Of a stretch of DNA of 64,000 bases, positions 11,649-24,040 are shown piece after piece. This DNA is from Beverwykella pulmonaria. Lineage: Eukaryota > Ascomycota > Dothideomycetes > Pleosporales > Melanommataceae. The translations under genes were made by a program, and so were the position numbers. The stretch lies in contig BCHH01000009.1 in NCBI GenBank assembly GCA_001599595.1, positions 983,561 through 1,047,560 of the forward strand, read 5' to 3'. The notes beneath the pieces were generated by a model that was not told where the DNA came from, searched no databases, and saw only the letters and a list, made by a program, of their open reading frames with translations. How positions within the stretch are numbered: the stretch's first letter is position 1; every line of letters starts with the position of its first letter.

Positions 11649-13842
11649 CTATTCACTACCTACTTTCTCATCTTCTGTCTCTGGTTTCACACCTCTAACT
11701 CTCTGGACAGCGCCCATGACGCCTTTTGCCCATGAGAAGCGGCCAGGGTCCTTTCCGATCGCGCCCTCGGCCTCGACGCCCGTGATTGGGTTGCGCCAGA
11801 CGCCGTCTTCAGGAGAACCAAGGCCGTAGATGGCTGTGTCTAGGGAGAAGTGAGATAGGTTAGTATGTCTCATGCGCCAAAGAGAAAAAAAAAAGGCGAT
11901 GAGATGAGATCAAATACAAGCACGGCATTCTGCTCACTTTGGTTTCTACGTATCCCATCTAACCAAGCGCCACACACGAGTGCGCTATCAATCATCACAT
12001 TAACTTCCATACTATGGCACCAACTTTGTGTATCCATGTTTCCGTTTCCCTGGATACCGATGTGACCATCGACGATCAGCAATTTGATATGGCAACTTCT
12101 CTTGTGGAATTTGTTGTGTATTGGTTCGGTCTGGTCTTTCGCAACGTAGTAATGAATCTTTAACCTCTTTTTCGCCTCGGTATCTTCTGGTTTGGATAGC
12201 GAGGTGCACAGAGAGGAGGCAACCATTTCATTCGTGCCGCCTTGGCCCGGTAGTAATTCACCCGAATCGTTGTATCCTAGGCAAACATAGTATATAACCT
12301 CCACGCCACGACGAACAGCGTCTAGTAGTGCGGGAATCAGAGGCCAGGCGTTGAGATTAGGCGTTTGGATGAAGATGCTTTCCTTGGCGTGTCGTATTGC
12401 AGAGAGCCAGGCGCAGTTTTGGGGAACGGTGACTGAGGAATTGTTAGGCGCGCCGTATGGTGCACGATTTACGAGTGCGATGGGAAAGGCGGCGTGGGGC
12501 GCATGAAGAATGAAAGGCGTCATTTTTTCGGAGTCGGCGCATTCTGGTGCATTGCCTGGTGTGCTTTGTTTTATTGCAAGGTCTGTTCAGAAGTCAGCAA
12601 ACGTTTTTGACACGGTAGAATAAAGGACAAAGAGAAGGGGGGATTACTAAGATGTCTTGTAATGGGCTCCACTTGTGTCTCTCCAGGCGCAGGAACCAAG
12701 TTGGACTGCAATCGCCAATATTCGGATACAATATCTGGGTCGTAGTGTGGATCACCTGGAGCATGCGTTGGAAGAATGGCGTGTCCCTTTCCATTTTGCA
12801 TCGGGGAATCAGGTGACATATCGTTCTTCTTAAAGAAGCTCCGGAACGTTGAATCATCGAAGCTACTCCATCTAGCCGCCACAGCTGGAGTATTCAGGCA
12901 AGGCATCGCCGGCTTGAGTTCTTTCTCCCAGGCCAAAAGGCCCGTGTCATATAGAGAATCCACAATTGGACCTTCTATATGCGTCATCATCTCTAAGTTG
13001 TCGTTATCCTGAATGTTGTTGCTCTGCACAATTGCGATTTGTCGATCCACAATCATAAACTTGGAGTGAAAGGTGCCTAACATCGGACGGTGGAAGTTCT
13101 GCACTTCCATGTCGATATTCGGGATCGCTGATGGCGATGGTAGTTTCACCGCGTCGGAGGTGTATTGCTCCACTGACATAATCTGGTGGTTGTCGAGGAC
13201 TTGCTTGATATTACCCCGGTCGTACATGACTTTAACCACCACTCGTGTTCCTTTTGCACCAGCTCTTCTTGAAAGCTCGAGCAAAGCATCAGTAATGAGC
13301 ACAGATGCATCCGACGCAATCCAGAAATTGGTTGCAAGGAAGACCTCCTTTTCCGCACGTACGATGAGATTAGACATATGTCTTGCAATATCTGGCAAGG
13401 GTGCAATAATACTCAAAGGGATAGTACCACTGCTTCCCATTAGGCTCGGGCTTACCATACCCGCGAGTAGATCGTAATGGAGCGAACACAGCGCATCGTG
13501 GAAACATTGCAGGAAGAGCTCGCTTGGTTGTGCGTTTCCCCAATTTCCGCAGGCACGCGCCCGATCTAGATCCTCTTTCGATGCTGGTTTCCATTTGTGT
13601 GGCGGTGGAAGTTCTGTGCTCGCGGGATGGTTGCCACCATACAGCTTCTCGGCAATACTTCCAGGGGATGTTAACGGTTCTTTGGCAAGTTCACTGCTTA
13701 CACTGCGTGCAGCAGTGCAGTGTTGAAATACTTTTTGGGATATGGTCGACGCCATTGGTTTGCGAGGAATCCAAGGGAGACGATGGTAGAGATATGCTGA
13801 CGCGATGAGGATAAGGGAGATAGAAATCCAAAGAGCAGCCAT
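11649..13842 (-). CDS. Membrane-anchored phospholipase D-like protein with two HKD motifs
   Basis: Exons 13842-12648, 12582-11938 and 11839-11649 close in frame to 676 residues. An N-terminal hydrophobic anchor (LWISISLILIASAYLYH) is followed by two PLD-superfamily halves. Each has an intact HxKx4D motif: HSKFMIVD with downstream QSNNIQDND, and HIKLLIVD with GIQGNGNMDTQS. This organisation matches fungal PLD/cardiolipin-synthase-like phosphatidyltransferases or phosphodiesterases of internal membranes. The C-terminal tail (GVWRNPITGVEAEGAIGKDP) is in the third exon. The exact substrate cannot be read from sequence. The gene ends the left arm and its 5' side faces the NR-PKS; there is no sign that it belongs to the cluster. 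Confidence 0.82.
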
Positions 13843-15234
13843 CTTACCCGCGTGGCTTGGAAACGATTCAAGTACATTTTCTCGACTTTGAATACGCGTT
13901 AAGTTCTCACGCGATGACGTCAGGTATGAGGTCAGGGTGGCTTGGGAGCAGATGGCGCCGGGTTTCCGTTCGAGCCGGACTCTTGGTGTTGTCTTGACCC
14001 TTGCAAGTTCGAAGAGGAAGCTTGGTTAATTAATGCTTGTTATCTTGCATTCCGGCGTCAGCCCTTCGAACCCCAAAATCACAGTGAACCTTTACTGGAA
14101 CTACAGTCTTAGGAATAATGAGCATATCTGACAGAAAACGTCACTAAAAATCCAGCCAGCATCATAAAATTTTGCAGCTCTGGGACTACCCACAATCAAG
14201 GTACTGGGCACTACCCCATTCAGTGGATATGACCGAGTCGTGGATTTCCATAGAAAAGCTTGATTGACTTTAGTTATGGGTTTGGGCCTGTTGGAACACC
14301 TGTCGGAAAGCTTGAAAAAAACACTTGGAAAAGCTTGGAAAAGGCTTGATTGCGTATTACCCCGCGCTGTTGGGTCCGACCCTGGTGAAGATCATCGTCA
14401 TCGTCGTATCTAAGGCTGGGGGCATCGCTCGGTTCGTGCCAGACAGCGCGCCGAGAAGGCAATGTAGCGTCTTGGAAATGTGCCACGTGAGCGAGGGCAG
14501 GCGGTTTCGCGAAAGTTAGCAAAATGTCCAATATAAAGCAGAAGAGAGAGGGAGGTGATTGCTTCGTAGATAGTCGATATATAGCACGCCTAAATCTATG
14601 CACGCATGAGTAACACCGCCCTATAGGTTCTCCAATGGCGCACCCGGCATCACGTCTACGCAACGAATTAGTTCTCCCATCTAATACTTGTGCGCTTCTT
14701 TCCGCACCCGAACAACAGCATCCCACTTTGGTTCACGTGAGGCTGTGAATGTTTTTATGTATGTTTCTCGATCAATTTTGGTAACCATACTTGAACAAAC
14801 TTATTAACATAAGGGGACTTTCGATATTGTAGTAGTAGAAGACATGTGCAAGACATGCTTTGAATATCAAGACTGATTTACGAGCCAGGATGATGTCTTA
14901 GTTTCCGTTTAAGACAAGAACAAAAAGACTTATCAAGAAGCCCTGGGACTATTGAACTACTTTTAAAAATTATACCTTTACATCCAAAAAGATCTGCTGA
15001 AAATATCATCTGGATACCAAAGACCCAAGTAGTCAGGAACGAGAAAATTATGTAGCAAGTGACAAGTCATGCAGTGATGCGAGTATATTTAAGTGAAATA
15101 TAAGCTTAAAAAAATACTACCAACACTAACAAGAGAACCTAAATGCCCATCTTATCCGTCCCCAAACAGCTCAACACAAACTCCAAAGCTCCAATGGAAA
15201 ACTAAATGAAAACCCAACTAAAGCACACAAGATA
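13843..15234. other. Intergenic, left border of the PKS cluster
   Basis: There are 1.4 kb without a credible gene; the longest ORF (14274-14726, minus) is low-complexity and looks accidental. The region near 14780-15230 is AT-rich and is the 3' flank of the NR-PKS. Confidence 0.5.
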
Positions 15235-18200
15235 CTAAAACCACTTCAATGAAACCAAAAATCCCCTCGCCCTCCAGCTCTCCACAAACCCTCTCACTGT
15301 GTCCACGTCAACTGGCCCAACCGTTCTCATCGTCTCTGAATATTTCCTACTCCTGTCCGTCTCGAGCAAAACGCCGCCACAGCTCATCCTCCTAAAGTCC
15401 TGCTCCAAGAAATCCACAAGCCGTTTCGCTGGATTTACATCTTCCTTACCTGCAGCGCCAGTGGAAGGGAACCCGCGGACGCGTTTAATCCACTCCCCAA
15501 ACGGAATAATGTTGGACCCAGGGATATCTAGTTCGGCAGCAAGGACAGACAGTATCCCACTCCAGGGCTGGCGGACGGGGTTGTCAATATGATAGAACTT
15601 GTCTCCCGGTCCATCATTCAACACCAAATCTGCACACACACCAGCCACAGAATCGACAGGTGTCCAGCTAACAGGGCCCGCGAGCTGCGGCAAGCACCTT
15701 AGTGTCTGCGAACTCTTGACCAGGAAGGGCAAATGCTCATTCTCGTTCCAGTACCCGGACTTAGAGCTCCCCGCGACCTGGCCCAAACGTACAACCATGG
15801 CGTCGAAGCGTGAGGGATGCTTGTGCAGCGTCTCATCGATCATGCACTCGCAGATGAATTTCGCATCGCCGTAGCCGTTTGGAAGAACCGACTCGATGGT
15901 CATGCGTTCTTCAGGAATGTTTGGGGAGCCCATGTGGAGTGGGTAGTGACCCACAGTAGCAATGGAGGATATGAATTGGAAGCCGAGTTTGAAGCCAGAG
16001 GGACGGCGTGAGGAAATCAAGGCGGCGAAGTCGAGGAAGTGCCGTAGGACGCGGAATTGTGGGATGAAGGCCGAAAGAGGTTGTTTCGCGTTCATGGGCC
16101 AGGCGTTGTGCACGATGTGTGTGACATTGCTGACGAGGGTGTCGTAGGTGGAAAGCGGGAGGCCGAGATAGGGTTTTGTAGTATCGGCTTCGAAGGCGGT
16201 GATTTTGGACAGCGCAGAAGGAGAAAGCATGAGGCTTTTGGATGAGAGGGCGGTGAGTTGGCGTGTGAGAGAGTCTTGATTGGAGAAGTTGCTGCGGCGG
16301 TTTAGGCAGATAACCGATGAGACCGAAGAAAGATTGGCGTAGTGGGCAACCATATGCGCCCCTAGGCTGCCGGTTGCACCTGTGATGAGGATGCAGTGCC
16401 CCGTTGAAGTGCCGAGACCCTCGTTTGTGGTGCTGATAGGTATCTCAAATCCGGCTGTTGATTCACGGATGAGCTTGTCGGCCGCCGCCCTTCTCTCATC
16501 GTGACGGAAGTCCTACTAATCTTGTTAGCTAGTCATTTAATATAGGGCTAAGCTATGCACACCTCAATCTTGACAGGCTTCGGACCAATGGGAAGGTGCT
16601 CAAGCTGTTCTCCCCCAGCTGTAGCCATAATAAGCCTCTCGCACTTGACCTCCTCCGCATGCCCATCGCTCCAGTCAACATGTCCATACCCTACACTATG
16701 CAAATCTTTTTCCCACATCTCAGGTGGAGCGACAGCATGCTTCCTGCCATCTTCGAAGAGCCACCATCCCTCAAAGACACCGAAGATAATGTCGCACCAG
16801 TACATTGGCTGCGTCATCTCTAGTAGGAGCAACACGCCATCGGGGCGAAGCATCTTGCGGATATTGGCCGTGGACGCGGGCAGACTTCGTGTCGCATGCA
16901 CGGCATTGCTGGCAATAACAATGTGCTGGCTGTTAAGCAAGTCGTCGGCGGGTGTTTTCTCGATGTCATGGACGCGGAACTTCATAAAAGCGTGGTGTTT
17001 GAATTTCTTTCGTGCCGCCGCGACAAAACTGGACGCCAGATCCGTAAATGTGTACTCGACCTCGATGCCCAGATCTGCGAGAAGAGGGATAAGATTCTTG
17101 GTCGTGGCACCGGTTCCGGCACCCATCTCGAGGATTTTGAGGGGCCCTTGTCCAGGTCGCTGGGGTGTTGATAATGCCACGCGGCGGAGGAAGTCACCCA
17201 TCTGCGCGTAGTAGAGTTTGTTGAGGGGGAAATCAGCGTAGACGCCGCCTACTAGCTCACGACCATGTTCAGTGCCGAAGATGAGCTTGATACCGTCTTC
17301 TTTTCCAGTCAAGATGCCCGCCAGGTGCGAGCCAGTCCAGTGTGCCAGCTCGTTGCAACACGCGTGCTCGGGGTACTTGGCCAAGAGATCACGGAGGATG
17401 TCGCCGCTCAGTTTCGTTGGGACGGCGATGTGAGTACGCGTGATGATCCCGTCATCGAGGTTAACGAGTCTTGCCGTCTCGAGCACCGTGTAAAGGTATT
17501 GCGCGAACTTTTTCTGGTCGTCTGCGTGTGGGATGAACACGAGTTCTTGCCCAGGTTTCGCTGAGCCAAGATCGCAGCCTAGGTCTCGGAAAGCTTCGAC
17601 GGTGAGAGCAACGCAGAGCTGGTCCTGTTGAGGAGCGATCGTGTCCAGATACCCGTGCGCTCCATACTCGACGATGAGCTTGTCTGTCTGCAGTTTCGAT
17701 TCACCGAAGGCCTTGAGGATCGCAGATTGAGGTAGCTCGAGGTCAAATGGTAGCACCGCAGCTTTGAGGTCGAATTCGATAGAGCTGGCTTCAGTCGAGA
17801 CCGATGCAGGCGTGCGATACCCAGCGCTGTTATCATCAGCCTCATCCGAGGAAGAGGAACTGGAAGATAGGTCCGCGCTGTCCGAAGTCCCACCTAGAGC
17901 CGACTCCAGGCAACGCAGCAAGCCTGGGAAGTTAGTTACATGCACGAGTTCGTCCTGGGGCAGCGTGCACTGGAATCCCTTCTCGATCTCCCTCGCCATC
18001 TCCATTCCCATGAGCGAATCGACGCCGATATCACCAAGCTCGACGTCATCCTTAATGTCGTCGACTTCGAGGCCCGAAATGTCTGCCAGGATGGCCTTGA
18101 GCTTCTTGATGGTGCCGGATAGCGAGGCCTCTGGAGCACGCTTGGCCTTTCTAGGGATCGTGGGTTCAGAGTGAGAAGTTGATGGGACATGGGGAAGGTC

Positions 18201-21200
18201 CGCGGAAGCCATGAGGACAGGCGGACTGCTCTCGATGGCTAGTGCCTTAATCACTCCGCCTTCCTGTGCTGTGAGCCGAGAGAGCAATTTTCCCATCGAG
18301 GCTCGCGACACCTTTGCGTACTTGATTCCCAGAATGACTTCTGTAAGTACACCAGTCGTCGCATCGAAGATGAAAAGATCCGACAGAACCGAGTTACCGT
18401 CTGCGGCACGCGAGTGTTGTCCAAAGACATGCCACTTCTCTGTGGACGAGGTTTGCATCTTTGTCATTGGTGCGCGCGTCCACTGCTCGATGCCATTGGC
18501 AATCCACATATCTTTCTCATTCCCTTCGGTCATGCAGTTCACCCAGATCCCTGCGACTTGGCAGAACGCATCCGCGAGGAAGGCATCGAGCCAACTATCT
18601 CCTGCATGCTTCTTCACAACGCGGCCAGCGGACTCTGAATCTTGGCCGACAAGCTTCTGAAGGCCGAAGTAGAGAGCCGAGTAATCCACAATGGGTGAGA
18701 AGACGCGGTAGATGCTCCTCTGTCCTTGCAGAACTTCGTCTGCGTCCTCGGAATGCAGCACCTGTACACAGCGTCGGTGACTGACCAGGCGTTCGTAGCG
18801 CGAGAACTCGGATTGATATTGCACGTCGTTTGAAGCGCGAAATTGCATTTCGCCAACTACGTGCGTAGTTGGTACAGCGCCGGATGCGCCCGTAGATGTC
18901 CACTTCCAACTCCAGATCGTGCGGCTGGAGTCCAGGGCCTCAACATCGAGCCAGACAGAACGAGAAGCGTCGACACATACCGGGACGAGGTTAATCACGT
19001 TGCGGATCTGAGGTTGCATCGTGTCGGCCGCGAGCATCTTATCAAGGCTCCGGAGTGCCTCGATGGCGATATCGATCTGCACTGTTGCAGGGCAGATAGG
19101 TGCCACACCAGCAATGGTGTGGCCCGCAACAATCTCGTCGTACTTGCGAATCATAGTGTTGATTCTGAACCGTGCGAGCCGCTGCTTGCTGTCCTGGTAC
19201 CCAGTGAAGGAGTATAGCTTTGTTGGCAGTTCATAACTATCGCCATTGAGATGATCGCACACAGCAACCCCAACCTTGGGCGGCGCCTTGAGTTCGAGCC
19301 AGTGCTTCTTCTTCTCGAACTGATACGGGGGTAGCAGAATCGGCTTGTACTCGTCCGTTTGGGCCTTCGAGTGACCCCAATATGCCACGGGAAGACCGGC
19401 TTTCCAGATCGACATCGTGGTGTCGATAAGTCGCTGCAGACCTTGGCTGCAGGAGATATTGACAGCTTGGAAATGATGCATCGGCGGAGTATTCAACGCC
19501 TTGCTCGCCATAGACGTGATCGTCGCATTCGAGCCAGCCTCTAGCCATATCGCAGATGGGTACTTCTTCGCTAGTCGTTGGACCGCATGGGAGAAGTACA
19601 CCGGGTTTTGTAGATGGTCGGCGACAAAGTCTGTGGTGTAGGCATCTGCAGATGTCGTTGTCTCGATCGCTCTCTCGACTGGAATGGTAGGCTTGTTGAA
19701 CGTGAGACCCTTGCCAATGTCTTGGAGTTCGGATCTGAGCCGTGCGACGAGGGAAGAGTGGAACGCGTTTGACACAGCCAGCTTCTTGAACCGCAAGGTA
19801 GGGTACTTTGTCGAAAGTGTGTCTACCACAGCATCGATACTCGCCACTGATCCGGCAACGGTGTGGCTGCGTGGGCCATTGTAGCACGCAATAGACGCAT
19901 CAGAGCCTTGGCTGACATCCTTCAACACTTTTAAAACCTCCTCTTCGGTGCCTTCTACTGCGACCATCGAGCCTTTCTCGGTGCCCCAGCTATCACGAAT
20001 GATAGTAGCCCGGGCAACGATCATCCTCATTGTATCCTTCAGGCTTAGAATTCCAGAGACACACAGAGCGGTTAACTCGCCAAAACTGTGTCCGACGACC
20101 GCGACGGGTCTTGCACCGCACTCAATCCAACATTTTGCGGTGCTGTACTGTAGAGCGAATAGCGCTGTTTGGAGGAGTACAATGTCCGAGATGGGCGTGC
20201 TTTGAAAAACGGCAGGATAAATGCTTCCAGTACCGAGCAAAATCGCGAGTGTGTTGCATGCATCCATGTGTTGGCGCAGAAGGCTCGTGTTATCGTAGAC
20301 GGCGCGGTCTAGAGCAATAGTAGTGCTGAGCTGGCCACCGAAACAGAAGATGACGGGTCTAGGAGACGGGACGTCGATGGAAGAAGTAGGAGTACCCTCC
20401 AGCTCGGCGAGCTTCTGAATAAACTCAGGAACGGATCGGGCACTGAGGAGGAGAGCACGGGGAAGTGTGCGGTTTGACTGGCGGGAGACGTTGAACGCGA
20501 GGTCGCAAACTGACAAGCTAGGTTTCTTTTTGAGGTACTCGCGAAGTTTCGCTATATAGGCGCGAACGCTCCTGTCATCAAGTCCCGGGATCCAGAATGG
20601 GTATCTGACATCCAACTCCTTCTGTCTATCTTTGCTAACAGCGACATGTGTTAGAGGAGGCGGCTGCATTACGACCATGGAAGCATTGCTTCCACTGGCG
20701 CCGTAGTTATTGATGAGCGCGGCCTTGAAATCAGCATCCCAGCTCTTCAACTGCGTCGTGATCTGAATCCCATCGCTCTCCTTTGCACCAATCGAAGGAT
20801 TCATGATTGAATGGCTAGCCTGAGGTGGAATAGCAGCCTCATGCATCATGCAAAGCACCTTGACCAAACTGACGGCACCAGAAGCGCCTTCCGTGTGTCC
20901 GACCAGACCCTTCACAGAGCCAAGTTGCAGCGGCTGAGCTCTCTTGATCCTGTTATCCTTATCTTGTCCGAATATGCGGCGGATGGAGGCATACTCTGCT
21001 GGGTCGCCGACTGGAGTACCGGTGCCATGCGCTTCTACGACGGACACGTCTTGTGCGTCGAGTTTGGCCGTCTTCAAAACGGAGCGGAAGAGAGTGGAAA
21101 GAGAAGGCGCATTGGGGACCACGATCGGGGTGTCGTTGCTGTTCTGCGCGACGGCGGTGCCAGCAATAACGCCTAGGACCACATCGCCATCCTTTTGCGC

Positions 21201-23197
21201 TTGAGCGAGCGACTTGAGGAAGACAGCGGAGATAGCCTCACCTCTACAGTACCCATCTGCTTTGGCATCAAATGGCTTACAAGCTCCAGTAGGGCTGAGA
21301 AAGGAGGCTCCGGCGAGATTCTGATATACTCCTGGCTCAGTGATTATGTTTGTGCCGCCCGCAAGGGCGGCGGTGCATTCTCCGGATAGGATGGCACGGC
21401 ACGCAGAATGAATAGCGACTGCAGATGCGGAGCACGCAGTGTCGAGGGTGAGCGAGGGGCCGAGCCAGCCGAAGTAGTGTGAGAGCTTGCCAGCAATGAA
21501 GGAGCGAAGAGTGCCAGTAGCAGTGAAGGCGTTGGGCGCATGATGGGAAGTGTTGGAGACATAGTCGTTTCCGCACATGCCAATGTAGCAACCGATATTC
21601 TTTGCATCCACTGCTTCTTCTTCGACATGATGGTTGTCGACCTTGTTGAAGTACCCAGACATCTCCACAGCCTGGTATGCACACTGCAACAGTAGCCTCT
21701 GCTGAGGATCCATGCCTGTGCTCTCCCTCGGTGTTTTCTTGAAGAACTTATGATCAAAGTCCTCCACCCCATCTATGAAGTTTCCATACCACTTCTTGCT
21801 GGCGTCGTTCTCGCGAAAAACTGTGTCGAAAGTAAATCGTTCTTCGGGGACAAGACAATGTTGTGATTTGCCGGATGCGAGGAGGTTCCAGAACTCGGGA
21901 ACTGAGGATGCACCAGCGACGTTGACCGACATACCGATCACGGCAATATCGTTGGGGTTCTCTCGCAGTGATGTTGTGGGAAGGAGTCCGATGTCCTCAG
22001 GGTAGACAATGCGTCCGCTTAATCCGCTGAGGAGGCTTGCCGGGATACAACGTTCGCCAAAAGTAACGAGACGTGAATCGGGGCTGGAGAGGTGCGTTGA
22101 CTTAAGAGTCGAGAAGGTAGTGTACCACTCACACTTATGCAAGAGGATGGACTGCAGTGCGATACGATGAAGAAAATCCTCGGTATCAACATGACCATCC
22201 CCATTGTTCGACCTCGTCGAAATCCTAAGCGCCGCTGAACTGGGAAACGCAAAAGCAGGATTTCTATCACAGAAGTCGACAATTGAATCGAACACGGCAC
22301 CATGGTGTACATCACTGTGGAAGCGTCCAGATAGACCGAGTTCAGTGACGCCAAAACCAGCGTTCTGGAAGATATGTTGGAGGGCTGGAGATGACGATAG
22401 GGAGGTTGTTATTGACACGCGTGTTGTGTCGTAAACAACAGAAATATACGCCTATAGTAGATCGATTATTAGTCTCCATTGACATAGCCGATAGAACGAC
22501 GACTTTGGTGAACATCGATTGTTAGAGAGATGAATTGAGGGGGACTTACATCCTGAAGTTTCGCAAGAACATACTCCAACTCTTTACGCTTATCTACAGC
22601 ATCGCCACGTTTCCATGAGACGCTCAGTGTAGTTGATCGACCATCTTTATCTTGTGCGTCCTGTGCATCTACCATAGCGCCAACTAGCATCGCCAATCTG
22701 ACCGCAGCCGAAGCATGAACCTCGAAGTCCTCGGCTGCACCACCATGCGAAAGGGAAACTGCAAAAGCAGAGAGAAGCCCGATGCAGAAGCCCACTGTCT
22801 CGTTAATCTTTAGCTGCTCTGGAATGAAGGTGTTGCTGTCCTGCAGGCCGATAAATGTAGCGTATTGCACGAGCTGTGCGATAACGACCAGCGGAGCGAG
22901 CAGAATATTCGGTATATTCTCAGGTTCAATATTTAGATCTCCAGTGTGCAGCCAGTCCGCTAATTGTTTCACATGTGACTTTTGGCTTTCACTATGTAGT
23001 GTGGGAATCTCAGAGAAGAGGTGAGAGCAAGCTGCAGGGAGGTTGGACAGGACACCGTGGATCCAGGCATGCTGCGGAGAAGCGAGGATGGTGGTGCGGA
23101 GGGTAGAGAGGGCGGAAGAGGAGAGGGAGAGGGAGAGGGAGAGGGGGCCAAAAAGGAGGGCCGCTGGCGTGCTTGAGGAGCGAGTACTAGACGACAT
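15235..23197 (-). CDS. Non-reducing polyketide synthase, SAT-KS-AT-PT-ACP-CMeT-R
   Basis: Exons 23197-22550, 22451-16563 and 16512-15235 are each whole codons and give 2604 residues. Order: SAT (about 1-330; GFCIG with Cys138, and GRFH near 260), KS (about 383-800; DTACSAS with Cys near 556, EAHGTGT, GHTEGAS), AT (GHSFGEL), product template (HTIAGVAPICPATVQ), one ACP (GVDSL, serine near 1690), serine-rich linker, C-methyltransferase (LEMGAGTGATTKN near 1970) and thioester reductase (GATGSLGAHMV, YGDAK). Such enzymes make a C-methylated aromatic polyketide and release it as an aldehyde, the usual precursor of azaphilones. It diverges from the HR-PKS. The SAT contains an (SL)n run encoded by a microsatellite. 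Domain order is certain; the product is inferred. Confidence 0.96.
23121..23148. repeat. GGGAGA microsatellite inside the SAT-coding exon
   Basis: A run of GGGAGA hexamers encodes alternating Ser-Leu (SLSLSLSS) near residues 20-27 of the NR-PKS. The hexamer unit keeps the frame when copy number changes. Confidence 0.8.
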
Positions 23198-24040
23198 GGT
23201 GGGTATAAAATCGCAATGGTGCGAGAGAAATGCTGGTCGATGCGTCGTGGATGAGGGATAGGTTGGCCAGATAGAATGATTGCGATAGTTTGGTATAGAC
23301 AAAGAGTGAAGAATTATGATAGGACCAAGGACCGAAGAGTACTTGCGTATGCTCTTGAAAGATGTCGTATGGTCTTGGGTTGAATCAGCGCGTGTGTACG
23401 GAAATCTCGCGCGATGACAGGATGTTGAAGCCTGGACTGAACTCGATCTAAAATAACGTGAGCACCCCACGGCCACACTATTAATGCACCTCAAGTACCC
23501 GCAATCTTACCCATAACCAGGTCCTATTCACATGGTTACGGCTGAGCCCGAGAAACATGTCTCCGAGGCGGACTATCTCGCGTGGTGTTAGCTCGGAGTA
23601 ATCGCTCGGACTTTCACCACCACACCAAAACTCCATGCCAACCCCACGAACATCGAGCTAAGCCAAGGCGAAAGGTACCGAAACTCCATGCATGCGAAAT
23701 ACTCCCACTCCATCGGAGGTTCAGTAGTGGAGGCATGCAGGTCCGCATCCGGGGGCCAGGTCAGTGCGTTCCAGCAACCAGGTCACTGCTGCAGGATCAG
23801 AATGCTATATAGCATGTGTTAGCAGCAGTCAATACTGTATTCTAGAGTATCCTCATCACAAGTCTTTCGCTGCATTCAGACTTCAACAGCTCGCTAACGT
23901 TACTCAACTCAACGTTACGTCCCTACAGAGAGTCATCTTTGTCCCAAATTTGTCACTGACATTCTTGCCTACAAGCCTGCCTCTTTAACCTCACTCCATC
24001 TAAACCATCCTTTCACCAAAATAAACAATCTGTGGTCAAC
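23198..24040. promoter_or_regulatory. Bidirectional promoter between the two PKS genes
   Basis: This 843-bp region lies between divergently transcribed NR-PKS and HR-PKS, which suggests co-regulation. It contains CGG-type half sites expected for a Zn(II)2Cys6 regulator: CCGAGGCGG at 23563-23571 and CGG-N10-CGG at 23594-23609. A short ORF at 23582 has no support. Confidence 0.7.
23593..23609 (+). promoter_or_regulatory. Candidate cluster-regulator site, CGGAGTAATCGCTCGG
   Basis: The sequence is TCGGAGTAATCGCTCGG: a CGG direct repeat with 10-bp spacing and the AGTAA core. The same CGGAGTAA-N5-CGG layout recurs upstream of the ketoreductase (37338-37353) and the MDR gene (38827-38842). The 11-mer AGCTCGGAGTA (23590-23600) recurs at 45809-45819. 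Binding is inferred. Confidence 0.55.

Noticed and set aside
14274..14726. 150-codon minus-strand ORF between the PLD-like gene and the NR-PKS
   Set aside because: No recognisable motif; part is encoded by simple sequence; no splice or start-context support.
19237..19887. 216-codon minus-strand ORF within the NR-PKS
   Set aside because: It lies in another frame of the well-supported PKS exon and is a shadow.
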